DNA from: an uncultured Propionivibrio sp.
GTDB lineage: Bacteria; Pseudomonadota; Gammaproteobacteria; Burkholderiales; Rhodocyclaceae
Reading direction: 5' to 3'
DNA: 64,000 nucleotides
Assembly: GCF_963666255.1 (NCBI RefSeq)
Contig: NZ_OY762655.1
Span: 496,001 to 560,000, forward strand
Shown piece by piece: positions 1 to 7,319 of this stretch (its first letter is position 1; every line of letters begins with the position of its first letter). The position numbers and the translations under genes are program-made. Under the pieces are notes generated by a model that saw only the letters and a list, made by a program, of their open reading frames with translations, was not told the origin of the DNA and searched no databases.

Positions 1-1
1 G

Positions 2-1258
2 GCGGCGACAACGACGATCTCTGCAGTGGATAAGGTTTATGACGGCACCACGCTGGCGACGGGATCCAGCTTCACAAGCAGCGTGACAAGCGGACTGATC
101 AACGGCGATACGGCGGTGCTGAACACCACCGGTCAGTCGCTGGCTTTCGACAGTGCGCACGCCGGCAGCAGGACCGTTGGCGCCACCGGTACCGCAGTAC
201 TGGGACCGGTGACAGGCATGGGATCCGGAGCCAGGGACGGTAGTTCACCGGGCAATGAGGTGGCCGGCCAAAACAGCGACTACAACCTGATGCCCTTCGT
301 GTGCACACCGGCAACGGCAAGCATCACGCCCAAGACCCTGACGCTCACTGGCGCATCGATCAGCGGCGCCGACAAGACGTATGACGGACTCGTCGCCGCA
401 ACCGGGTCGACGCTTGTAACGGGAACGGTGACGGGGTTTGTCGGAGCCGACACCGGCGCTGCCGATCCAGGCGCCCTGTCGCTGGTCTTCAATAGCGAGC
501 ACGTTACGGCGGCGACCACCATTTCAGCAACAGGTAACGTTGATTACACGCTCAACGGTGCTGCCCGCGGGACCGGTAGTGGCACATCCGTGGGTAACGA
601 GGTGGCCGGCTTGCGCAGCGACTATAGCTTTACACCACCGCCCATAGCCCCCGTGGCCGGCAATATCACGCCAAGAGGAATTGCCGCGGTAACTGGCATT
701 ACGGCCGAGGACAAGCGTTTCGACGCGAGTACTGCGGCGATCTTGAACACGTCCGGCGCCAGTTTCTCCGGCATGGTAGCGGGCGACGCCCTGACCGTCT
801 CCACAGCAACCGGAGACTTTGACACCGCCTCGCCGGGAACGAACAAGACCGTCTCCATTGTCGGCATCGCGCTGGGCGGCGCCAGTGCCAGCGATTACCG
901 TTTGCTCGATACGACGGCGACAACGTTTGCCGATATTCTGCCAACCCCCGTTGCCAGCGTCGAAACGATCACTTCGTCCATCACACCCACCAGTGCGGTC
1001 ATCGGCCTGGCATTAGGCCAGAATGTCGCAGCACCGGTCGACACCGCGCTGGTCGTGGTTCCGGCAATCAAAGAAGGGCCTGCGGCGAGCGGAACACAAT
1101 ACCGGATCACGGTGACCGAAAGTGCGGAATCGAAACCTTTGCTGTTAGCGAACGATGCAATCGGGCAATCCGGCCATCTGCGTTGTGTCGGCGGTGCTTT
1201 GCGGGTCCCGAATAATGTTCGTCAGACGGTCGCGCCGTGTACATCGGGCGGAGAATGA
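2..1258 (+). CDS. YDG-repeat surface/secreted protein, C-terminal part (5' truncated by window)
   Basis: The frame is open from the first bases of the window, so only the C-terminal ~418 residues are visible. Three degenerate repeats of about 90-115 residues can be read. Each opens with a D-K-x-[YF]-D motif (DKVYDGTT near residue 10, DKTYDG near 122, DKRFDAST near 236). The first two end in an N-E-V-A-G...SDY...ITP block. This is the YDG/MBG type of repeat found in filamentous-haemagglutinin-like adhesins. The sequence is rich in Thr, Ser, Gly and Ala and poor in Cys, as expected for a secreted beta-rich stalk. No beta-barrel autotransporter domain or sorting motif is seen at the C-terminus, so export by a two-partner TpsB system is an inference. 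The ligand is unknown. Confidence 0.75.
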   Translation, partial: AATTTISAVDKVYDGTTLATGSSFTSSVTSGLINGDTAVLNTTGQSLAFDSAHAGSRTVGATGTAVLGPVTGMGSGARDGSSPGNEVAGQNSDYNLMPFVCTPATASITPKTLTLTGASISGADKTYDGLVAATGSTLVTGTVTGFVGADTGAADPGALSLVFNSEHVTAATTISATGNVDYTLNGAARGTGSGTSVGNEVAGLRSDYSFTPPPIAPVAGNITPRGIAAVTGITAEDKRFDASTAAILNTSGASFSGMVAGDALTVSTATGDFDTASPGTNKTVSIVGIALGGASASDYRLLDTTATTFADILPTPVASVETITSSITPTSAVIGLALGQNVAAPVDTALVVVPAIKEGPAASGTQYRITVTESAESKPLLLANDAIGQSGHLRCVGGALRVPNNVRQTVAPCTSGGE

Positions 1259-1323
1259 TAGGAGCAGCCCGGAAAATCTGGCACCTGAATAAGTGACATT
1301 TTTTCACCACCATCGTCAACGCT

Positions 1324-1352
1324 AAGAAGCCCGGAAAACCGGGCTTCTTTAA
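1324..1352 (+). terminator. Rho-independent terminator after the YDG protein gene
   Basis: An 11-bp perfect stem (AAGAAGCCCGG / CCGGGCTTCTT) with an AAAA loop lies 65 nt after the stop codon, followed by only a short T run. It lies between two convergent genes and could serve both. The rest of 1259-1472 shows no supportable gene. Confidence 0.6.
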
Positions 1353-1472
1353 TTCAGCTATTTCGACGATCTCTCCAAACAAGCATGCGAAGACCTGCCC
1401 CATAATACGTATCGGATTGAATTATTCCGATAACTCCACAATTAAAACGCGTTGCGGGGAAAAATAAGGATG

Positions 1473-1904
1473 TTAGTGAATTTCTTCTTTTCTTAAGGAC
1501 GGAAGCATTAAAACATCAATGCCTTCGTCGCGAAGATTCTCGAATTCCTCAAACGTTGCCTCGCCGCGAATAGCCCGCACCGGCGACTCGCTGTAGTGAA
1601 TACGCCTGGCTTCCTCGGAAAAATGGCTGCCGACATCCTCTGTATTCGCGATTACCGCCGAAATGACTTTCGAGAGCAATGCAAGCATGTCTTCCTGGCT
1701 TGCCTTTTCGCCATGCTCGACGCCAGGTGCTGATGCTGATTTGCGAGAAACATGTACGGCCGAAGGAATACGCCGTATATCGCTGGATCCGCAATGCGGG
1801 CAGGAAATCAGCCCTTTTTCGAGCTGATCTTCGTAGTTCTCCTGGGATTGAAACCAACCTTCAAAGGTATGCCCAAGATCACAGGTTAAATCAAAAATAA
1901 TCAT
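1473..1904 (-). CDS. DUF1178 family protein
   Basis: 143 residues. The N-terminus is the recognisable DUF1178 opening: MIIFDLTCDLGHTFEGWF, a Phe/Tyr-rich stretch, then a CPHCGS pair. Cys8, Cys35 and Cys38 could form a small metal-binding knuckle, as in zinc-ribbon proteins. The rest is polar and probably alpha-helical. I chose the ATG at 1904 because family members begin with M-[IK]-x-[FY]-D-L; an in-frame upstream codon would add 21 unrelated residues. The start lies only 25 nt after the 3' end of tRNA-Leu on the same strand, and no separate promoter fits between them, so the gene is probably read from the tRNA transcript. The biochemical role of the family is unknown. Confidence 0.8.
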   Translation of the reverse strand: MIIFDLTCDLGHTFEGWFQSQENYEDQLEKGLISCPHCGSSDIRRIPSAVHVSRKSASAPGVEHGEKASQEDMLALLSKVISAVIANTEDVGSHFSEEARRIHYSESPVRAIRGEATFEEFENLRDEGIDVLMLPSLRKEEIH

Positions 1905-1929
1905 CGAGTGTATTTCAAGTGTTCGGTAT

Positions 1930-2016
1930 TGGTGCCCGGAACCGGGATCGAACCGGTACAGCCGCAAGGCCGAGAGATTTTAAGTCTCTTGTGTCTACCA
2001 ATTTCACCATCCGGGC
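1930..2016 (-). tRNA. tRNA-Leu (anticodon TAA)
   Basis: 87 nt including an encoded CCA. The acceptor stem pairs GCCCGGA with TCCGGGC. The long variable arm is typical of class II tRNA-Leu, the T-loop GGTTCGATCC is intact, and the anticodon loop reads CTTAAAA. In E. coli the equivalent leuZ gene ends the pgsA-glyW-cysT-leuZ transcript. Here it is split from the Gly/Cys tRNAs by the H-NS gene. Confidence 0.96.
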
Positions 2017-2195
2017 GTGTAAATCAACGGCCAGAGCCTTGTTTTGTAACAAAAATGGCCAATAAACTCACTCGAGTTGATGCCTGCCAAACCGCCATTT
2101 TACCACAGGCCTCAGCACGGACGACGGACCTGCGCCCTGCTCCGCCATGTCGAATAATCGGCCGTATTATGCAATTACGGTATTCAGGAGAATGG

Positions 2196-2209
2196 TTGCA
2201 ATATTGCAA
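2196..2209. repeat. 14-bp perfect palindrome upstream of the H-NS gene
   Basis: TTGCAATATTGCAA is its own reverse complement. It lies in an AT-rich stretch (about 2190-2260), immediately upstream of the likely H-NS promoter, and could be an operator. The binding protein is unknown. Confidence 0.45.
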
Positions 2210-2219
2210 ATATGGATAT

Positions 2220-2247
2220 TTGACAGATTTGATTTAAACAGTAAAGT
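2220..2247 (+). promoter_or_regulatory. Putative sigma-70 promoter of the H-NS gene
   Basis: A perfect -35 TTGACA (2220-2225) is followed after 16 nt by TAAAGT (2242-2247), 31 nt before the ATG. The surrounding DNA is AT-rich, so H-NS binding to its own promoter is plausible. Confidence 0.5.
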
Positions 2248-2278
2248 TGAATCGTTGTTTACCTGTCCGGAGATACAA

Positions 2279-2593
2279 ATGACGATTTCTTATAAGGAAG
2301 CGCTGGAGAATTTCAAGAAAGCGGAAGAGGCTTTGGAAAACGCCCGATTGGCTGAATTGAAAACCATCATCGGCGATATCAAGGCAAAAATTGCGGAATA
2401 CAACCTTAGCGCAGAAGATCTTGGATTCCGTTCTGGTGCGAAAAAAGCCGGTATCGTGAAAAAAGGCACGCCTAAATTCGCCAATCCCGCCAATTCCAAC
2501 GACACGTGGAGTGGCAAGGGGCGTAAGCCTGCGTGGGTTGTTCAGCACCTTGCCAAGGGGCGCTCCATCGATGAATTGCTGATATCGAAATAA
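2279..2593 (+). CDS. H-NS family nucleoid-associated protein
   Basis: 104 residues. The N-terminal half (about 1-50) is a helical oligomerisation segment rich in Glu, Lys and Ala. The C-terminus holds the H-NS DNA-binding core TWSGKGRKPAWV (about residues 79-90), matching the TWxGxGRxPxW consensus, followed by the AKGRSIDELLI tail typical of betaproteobacterial members. The start is the ATG at 2279, preceded by GGAG at a good distance; the open frame extends upstream without a ribosome site. The protein is expected to bind AT-rich DNA and silence transcription. The gene sits on the opposite strand between two tRNA groups that are contiguous in E. coli. Confidence 0.88.
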   Translation: MTISYKEALENFKKAEEALENARLAELKTIIGDIKAKIAEYNLSAEDLGFRSGAKKAGIVKKGTPKFANPANSNDTWSGKGRKPAWVVQHLAKGRSIDELLISK

Positions 2594-2625
2594 TCGCCGC
2601 CTTGGTTTTCGTTTGACGAAAATGC

Positions 2626-2660
2626 AAAAAGGGAAAGTGCCAGAGCACTTTCCCTTTTTT
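2626..2660. terminator. Bidirectional Rho-independent terminator between H-NS and the tRNA-Gly/Cys operon
   Basis: The 15-bp stem AAAAAGGGAAAGTGC / GCACTTTCCCTTTTT encloses a short CAGA loop. A-run and T-run flank it, so it can stop both the plus-strand H-NS transcript (stop codon at 2593) and the minus-strand tRNA transcript (tRNA 3' end at 2663). Confidence 0.85.
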
Positions 2661-2662
2661 GT

Positions 2663-2738
2663 TGGAGCGGGAGACGAGTCTCGAACTCGCGACCTCAACC
2701 TTGGCAAGGTTGCGCTCTACCAACTGAGCTACTCCCGC
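2663..2738 (-). tRNA. tRNA-Gly (anticodon GCC), copy 1
   Basis: 76 nt with encoded CCA. The acceptor stem GCGGGAG pairs with CTCCCGC, the anticodon loop reads TTGCCAA, and the T-loop GTTCGAG is intact. It is identical in sequence to the second copy at 2883-2958 and is the last tRNA of the pgsA-linked group. Confidence 0.96.
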
Positions 2739-2746
2739 GATAAATC

Positions 2747-2820
2747 TGGAGGCGCGAGCCGGAGTCGAACCGACCTACACGGATTTGCAATCCGGTGCAT
2801 AACCGCTTTGCTATCGCGCC
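2747..2820 (-). tRNA. tRNA-Cys (anticodon GCA)
   Basis: 74 nt with encoded CCA. The acceptor stem GGCGCGA pairs with TCGCGCC, the anticodon loop reads TTGCAAA, and the T-loop GTTCGAC is intact. It lies 8 nt upstream of tRNA-Gly copy 1 and corresponds to cysT in the E. coli order pgsA-glyW-cysT-leuZ. Confidence 0.96.
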
Positions 2821-2852
2821 CTACGGCAACCTTTTTACAGGTGTCGCAAAAC

Positions 2853-2872
2853 AAAAAAGCCCGAAGGCTTTT
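2853..2872 (-). terminator. Rho-independent terminator between tRNA-Gly copy 2 and tRNA-Cys
   Basis: On the minus strand AAAAGCC-TTCG-GGCTTTT forms a stable tetraloop hairpin running into a T-rich tract. It would stop or attenuate transcription from pgsA and tRNA-Gly copy 2 before tRNA-Cys. I did not identify a promoter for the downstream tRNAs. Confidence 0.6.
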
Positions 2873-2882
2873 CCATAAAAAC

Positions 2883-2958
2883 TGGAGCGGGAGACGAGTC
2901 TCGAACTCGCGACCTCAACCTTGGCAAGGTTGCGCTCTACCAACTGAGCTACTCCCGC
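2883..2958 (-). tRNA. tRNA-Gly (anticodon GCC), copy 2
   Basis: 76 nt with encoded CCA, identical base for base to copy 1 at 2663-2738. It follows pgsA by 66 nt on the same strand, the position of glyW in E. coli, so this is probably the ancestral copy and the other a local duplicate. Confidence 0.96.
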
Positions 2959-3024
2959 GTGAAGCGAGTGCGCATTATATAGCCTGGCGTCGGGAAGTCA
3001 AGCCATCTGCACACAAAAGGCGAG

Positions 3025-3594
3025 CTAGCGACTTTCCGAAAGGTGCGGCCATGCCATTCGCAAGTAGTACGCCATCGACCAGAGCGTCAGTATTGCGGCA
3101 ACCACCATCAACCAGGTTCCCCAGAAACGAGTGTCGAGTCCGGCGACCGGAGCGTGATAGAGCAACAGCGGAATCGATACCATCTGCGCCATGGTCTTGA
3201 TTTTTCCGATCATTGAAACGGCCACGCTTTTTCTTGCGCCAATTTCAGCCATCCATTCACGCAACGCCGAAATCGTTATTTCCCGTCCAATGATGATGAT
3301 GGCGAAAATTGCATCGACACGATCAAGCCACACCAGAATGATCAATGCTGCGGCGACCATCAACTTATCGGCAACGGGGTCCAGGAACGCGCCAAAAGCG
3401 GAGGTTTCGTTCCAGCGCCGGGCAAGATAACCGTCGAGCCAGTCGGTCGCTGCCGCGATGACGAAGATCACTGTCGCCGCCAGATCGCGGCCGGCCGGCT
3501 GAACCCAGGGCAACGGCACGTAATACACGGCAACCATGAGAGGAATCAGGAGGATCCGCAACCATGTCAGAAAAATGGGAAGATTGAATGGCAT
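3025..3594 (-). CDS. pgsA: CDP-diacylglycerol--glycerol-3-phosphate 3-phosphatidyltransferase
   Basis: 189 residues. This inner-membrane enzyme condenses CDP-diacylglycerol with glycerol 3-phosphate to phosphatidylglycerophosphate, the committed step to phosphatidylglycerol and cardiolipin. The CDP-alcohol phosphotransferase motif D-x2-D-G-x2-A-R-x8-G-x3-D-x3-D is complete between Asp51 and Asp76 (DWLDGYLARR, then GAFLDPVADK). Hydrophobic segments near residues 8-30, 38-50, 78-105 and 135-180 fit the usual six-helix topology. The ATG overlaps the uvrC stop codon (ATGA), so the two are translationally coupled. The tRNA-Gly/Cys genes follow, as in E. coli. Confidence 0.95.
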   Translation of the reverse strand: MPFNLPIFLTWLRILLIPLMVAVYYVPLPWVQPAGRDLAATVIFVIAAATDWLDGYLARRWNETSAFGAFLDPVADKLMVAAALIILVWLDRVDAIFAIIIIGREITISALREWMAEIGARKSVAVSMIGKIKTMAQMVSIPLLLYHAPVAGLDTRFWGTWLMVVAAILTLWSMAYYLRMAWPHLSESR

Positions 3595-5444
3595 CAGTGA
3601 AGCGCCTTGTAAATACGTTCCGCCAACTCACGACTGATGCCCTGAATCGTCGAAATCTGCTCAATTCCAGCACTCCGGAGTCCTTGCAGACTACCGAAGT
3701 GCGCCAATAATGCCTTGCGTCTTCTAGGCCCGACGCCGCCGATCTCATCCAGCAGCGAGCCCTGACGACTCTTGCTGCGGCGGGCACGATGACCAGATAC
3801 TGCAAATCGATGCGCCTCGTCCCGGATTTCCTGGATGAGATGAAGCGCCGGATGCTCCGGCGCCAATTGTACCGGTTCGCGACCGTCCGGGAAAATGAGG
3901 GATTCCAGCCCGGGCTTCCGCCCTTCTCCCTTCGCCACGCCGATCACCACCAAATGCGCCAGCCCGAGTTCATTTAGCGCATCGACGGCCATGGCGAGTT
4001 GCCCCTTGCCGCCATCGATCAGAATCAGTGTTGGCGCAACCGATTCCCCGGTCAGCACCTTTGCATAGCGGCGTTGCACCGCCTGATGAATCGCCGCGTA
4101 GTCGTCTCCCGGCTGCACATCGGTGATGTTGAACCGCCGGTACTCGCGTGGGCACATGCGATCGCCGAGATAGACAACGCACGAAGCGACCGGAGACTCT
4201 CCTTGCGTGTGACTGATATCGAAGCATTCAATCCGGATTTCGCCGCCCTCTTCCCGTTCGACATCGAGGAATTCGAACAACGCGGTGAGGCGGATGGCAT
4301 GACGATCGGCATCGCTGAGTCGAGTTGCGATCGCCAGTTCCGCATTTTTTTCCGCCATCAGCACCCATGTCTTATGCATTGTCGACTTGGCGGAGAGTAG
4401 AGGCAGTTTCCTTCCCGCCAGCAGATCCAGGCTTTCGCTGGTCTCGCTTCCCTCAACGGCGCGGTTGAGATAGATGCGCGCCGGCACCGGATGCGTGGCG
4501 TAATGTTGCAACAGGAAGGCTTCGAGGATGGTACTCGCCGAATTGTCACTGACGTGTTCCGGAAACAGCGGCTTGTCACCCAGATGACGGCCACCACGAA
4601 TCATGGCGAGGTTGACGCAGAAGAGTCCCCCCGCCTCGACGATGACGACGATATCGACGTCTTCCCCCTTGGTGCTTTCAATGAACTGCTTGCTTTGCAC
4701 CTGCCGCAACGACTGAATCTGGTCGCGGTAGATGGCCGCCCGCTCGAATGCCAGTTCGTTCGCGGCAACCTCCATGGCTTGCATCAACTGGCCGACGATT
4801 TCCTGATGTCGGCCCTGAAGGAAAAGGCCTGCCATCCGGACCTCCTGCTTGTAGCGCTCCTCGTCGATGAGATCGACACACGGCCCCGAGCATCGTTTGA
4901 TCTGGTAAAGCAGACAGGGGCGGGAGCGATTGCTGAATACAGAGTCTTCGCAGGTGCGCAGGCGGAACATCCGTTGCAGCAGGTTGATACTTTCGCGCAC
5001 CGCGACCGATGACGGGAATGGGCCGAAGTACTCGGATTTGCGGTCTGTCTGGCCGCGGTAGAAGGCAAGGCGCGGGAAACGGTCATGCGTGATGACGATG
5101 TACGGATACGACTTGTCATCACGAAAGAGGATGTTGTAGCGCGGCGACAGGCTCTTGATCAGATTATTTTCGAGCAGGAGTGCCTCGGCTTCGGATTGCG
5201 TGACGGTCGTTTCGATCGCTGCGATCTGTTTGACCATCAACTCGATGCGAGGGCTTGAGAGGTTTTCGCGGAAATACGAAGAAACCCGCTTCCTGAGATT
5301 TTTGGCCTTGCCAACATAGAGAACGGCACCCTTGTTGTCGAGCATGCGATAGACACCGGGCAATTCCGTCAGCGTCGACAGAAATTTTTTGGCGTCAAAC
5401 ATCGACTCGATACCTTGCTCTTGCGTTGTTTCCTTCTCGTCCAT
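3594..5444 (-). CDS. uvrC: UvrABC excinuclease subunit C
   Basis: 616 residues. UvrC makes both incisions around bulky DNA lesions after UvrB loading. In order: a GIY-YIG nuclease (GVY at 30-32, YVG at 43-45) for the 3' cut; a Cys cluster around residue 155-175; a UVR helical hairpin near 210-250 that contacts UvrB; an RNase H-like nuclease (ECFDISH near 405) for the 5' cut; and a C-terminal helix-hairpin-helix pair (GGVGPRRRKALL onward). The start is uncertain: ATG at 5444, or ATG at 5402 (giving 602 residues and beginning MFDAKKFL), which aligns better with the family and has AAGG upstream. uvrB lies at 36.3-38.4 kb in this window. Confidence 0.95.
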   Translation of the reverse strand: MDEKETTQEQGIESMFDAKKFLSTLTELPGVYRMLDNKGAVLYVGKAKNLRKRVSSYFRENLSSPRIELMVKQIAAIETTVTQSEAEALLLENNLIKSLSPRYNILFRDDKSYPYIVITHDRFPRLAFYRGQTDRKSEYFGPFPSSVAVRESINLLQRMFRLRTCEDSVFSNRSRPCLLYQIKRCSGPCVDLIDEERYKQEVRMAGLFLQGRHQEIVGQLMQAMEVAANELAFERAAIYRDQIQSLRQVQSKQFIESTKGEDVDIVVIVEAGGLFCVNLAMIRGGRHLGDKPLFPEHVSDNSASTILEAFLLQHYATHPVPARIYLNRAVEGSETSESLDLLAGRKLPLLSAKSTMHKTWVLMAEKNAELAIATRLSDADRHAIRLTALFEFLDVEREEGGEIRIECFDISHTQGESPVASCVVYLGDRMCPREYRRFNITDVQPGDDYAAIHQAVQRRYAKVLTGESVAPTLILIDGGKGQLAMAVDALNELGLAHLVVIGVAKGEGRKPGLESLIFPDGREPVQLAPEHPALHLIQEIRDEAHRFAVSGHRARRSKSRQGSLLDEIGGVGPRRRKALLAHFGSLQGLRSAGIEQISTIQGISRELAERIYKALH

Positions 5445-5495
5445 GAAGCGCTTGCCTGTTAGGATGCTGCTTTCGATGTTATCACGCTCTTCCCC

Positions 5496-6662
5496 ATGTC
5501 ATCTTTTGCGACGTGTCGCTGCGATATCTTCTGCACGGTCATTGATAATTTCGGCGACATCGGCGTGTGTTGGCGCATGGCCCGCCAGTTGGCAGCCGAA
5601 CACGGGATGCGAGTCCGTTTGTGGATTGACAACCTGCAGGCATTCGCACGCATCTGTCCTGCCTTCGATGATCGTCACGACGCCCAAAGCATCGATGGTG
5701 TCGATATTTGTCACTGGCGCGATGATTTTGGTGGTGCTGATTTTGCTGGCGTAACGCCAGGCAACATCGTGATCGAGGCGTTCGGTTGCCGACTCCCGGA
5801 CAACTACGTTGAAAAAATGGCAACGCTCGATTCGCCTCCGGCATGGATCAATCTCGAATACCTGAGCGCCGAGCCCTGGGTTTCCGGCTGTCATGCCTTG
5901 CCCTCGCCGCATCCCCGCCTTGCCTTGACCAAATATTTCTTCTTTCCGGGCTTCGACGAAACGACCGGGGGCCTGCTCCGCGAAAGACTGCTGGCGGAAC
6001 AGCGCCGGCAATTTCTAAGGTCCGAGCCTCTGCAAGCATCACTCTGGCATCGCATAGGGGTGTCGCCGCCCGCAGTCGACGCGCTGAAGGTTTCCTTGTT
6101 CGCTTATGAAAATTCAGCGCTCCCCAGCCTGCTTACGGCGCTGGCAGACGGCCCCGCGCCTGGTTGCTGCTTCGTTCCGCTGAGCCGGACCCAGGCCGGC
6201 ATCGAATCTTTCCTTGGTCAGCCGATTACGGTTGGCGACACGATTCGACGCGGATCGCTCGAAATTCACGTACTACCGTTTGTCGCGCAGCAGGACTATG
6301 ATCGCCTGCTATGGGCTTGCGACCTCAATTTCGTCCGCGGCGAAGACTCCTTTGTGCGTGCCCAGTGGGCGGCGCGGCCGATGATATGGCACATCTACCC
6401 GCAGAGTGAAGGGGTACATCGTGTCAAACTCGACGCTTTCCTCGATCGCTACCTATCCGGCATGCCGGACAAGGCCGCCGAAGCGGTGCGAAATCTCACC
6501 TTCGCCTGGAACGATTTCAGCGAATGCACGCCTGCTCAGGTGACGGCAGTTCTGGAACACCTTCCCGACTTCCGGGAGCTGGCAGGAAATTGGGAAAAAA
6601 ATCTGTCAAAACAGGAGGATTTGTGCGCATCGCTAGTGCGTTTTTGCAAATCCAAGCTATAA
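5496..6662 (+). CDS. earP: EF-P arginine rhamnosyltransferase EarP
   Basis: 388 residues. EarP (formerly DUF2331) transfers L-rhamnose from dTDP-rhamnose to an arginine of elongation factor P. The N-terminal signature DNFGDIGVCWRMARQL starts at Asp17; Asp17 and Asp21 correspond to the conserved aspartates needed for activity in characterised EarP proteins. The C-terminal nucleotide-sugar motif RGEDSFVRAQWA is present, followed by the WHIYPQ segment. The gene diverges from uvrC with only ~50 nt between, and efp follows 47 nt downstream, the usual earP-efp pairing. The acceptor Arg32 is present in that EF-P, which supports the assignment independently. Confidence 0.95.
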   Translation: MSSFATCRCDIFCTVIDNFGDIGVCWRMARQLAAEHGMRVRLWIDNLQAFARICPAFDDRHDAQSIDGVDICHWRDDFGGADFAGVTPGNIVIEAFGCRLPDNYVEKMATLDSPPAWINLEYLSAEPWVSGCHALPSPHPRLALTKYFFFPGFDETTGGLLRERLLAEQRRQFLRSEPLQASLWHRIGVSPPAVDALKVSLFAYENSALPSLLTALADGPAPGCCFVPLSRTQAGIESFLGQPITVGDTIRRGSLEIHVLPFVAQQDYDRLLWACDLNFVRGEDSFVRAQWAARPMIWHIYPQSEGVHRVKLDAFLDRYLSGMPDKAAEAVRNLTFAWNDFSECTPAQVTAVLEHLPDFRELAGNWEKNLSKQEDLCASLVRFCKSKL

Positions 6663-6663
6663 T
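6658..6663 (+). promoter_or_regulatory. Putative -10 box for efp
   Basis: A perfect TATAAT overlaps the earP stop codon, 46 nt before the efp ATG. No good -35 hexamer lies 16-18 nt upstream. It may give efp a transcript independent of earP, which would suit the high EF-P demand. Confidence 0.4.
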
Positions 6664-6709
6664 GCGCGGCTAAATTTTCCCCCGCAATTAACGGAACACA
6701 ACGCTCATT

Positions 6710-7267
6710 ATGAAAACCGCTCAAGAACTCCGCGCCGGCAATGTCTTCATGGTCGGCAACGACGCGATGGTCGTCCTCAAGGCTGAATTCAGCAAGTCCG
6801 GCCGCAACGCCTCGGTCGTCAAGATGAAGATGAAGAACCTGCTCACCGGCGCGCCTTCGGAAACCGTTTATCGCGCTGACGACAAGTTCGATACGGTCCA
6901 GCTTGACCGCAAGGAAGTGACGTACTCCTACTTCGCCGATCCGATGTATGTCTTCATGGACGCCGACTACAACCAGTACGAAATCGAAGCCGACTACATG
7001 GAAGACGCCCTCAAGTACCTCGAGGATGCGATGCCGTGTGAAGTCGTGTTCTACAACGGCAAGGCCATCTCGGTGGAACTGCCGACGATGCTCGTTCGCG
7101 AAGTGACCTACACCGAACCCGCCGTCAAGGGCGACACGTCCGGCAAAGTGTTGAAGCCGGCGCGCATCACGACCGGGTTTGAACTGCCGGTCCCGGCTTT
7201 CGTTGAAATCGGTGACAAGATCGAAATCGACACGCGCACGGACGAATACCGCGCCCGCGTCAAGTAA
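6710..7267 (+). CDS. efp: Elongation factor P (arginine-32 type)
   Basis: 185 residues, the normal EF-P length with three beta-barrel domains (KOW-like about 1-65, then two OB folds). EF-P binds between the P and E sites and rescues ribosomes stalled on polyproline. The modification loop reads KSGRNAS with Arg at position 32. This is the EarP-dependent, rhamnosylated class, not the EpmA/EpmB class with Lys34. The start is the ATG at 6710. A strong terminator follows 20 nt after the stop. Confidence 0.97.
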   Translation: MKTAQELRAGNVFMVGNDAMVVLKAEFSKSGRNASVVKMKMKNLLTGAPSETVYRADDKFDTVQLDRKEVTYSYFADPMYVFMDADYNQYEIEADYMEDALKYLEDAMPCEVVFYNGKAISVELPTMLVREVTYTEPAVKGDTSGKVLKPARITTGFELPVPAFVEIGDKIEIDTRTDEYRARVK

Positions 7268-7287
7268 TCAGCGCCTCTGCGCTCAAG

Positions 7288-7316
7288 GACGGCAGCCAAG
7301 GCTGCCGTCTTTTTTT
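7288..7316 (+). terminator. Rho-independent terminator after efp
   Basis: A 10-bp GC-rich stem GACGGCAGCC / GGCTGCCGTC with an AA spacer loop is followed by seven T residues. It ends just before the stop codon of the convergent tnaA gene. Confidence 0.9.
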
Positions 7317-7319
7317 GCG

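Noticed and set aside
2663-2958. Repeated 77-nt units as a CRISPR or direct-repeat element
   Set aside because: The two copies are identical functional tRNA-Gly genes with a tRNA-Cys and a terminator between them.
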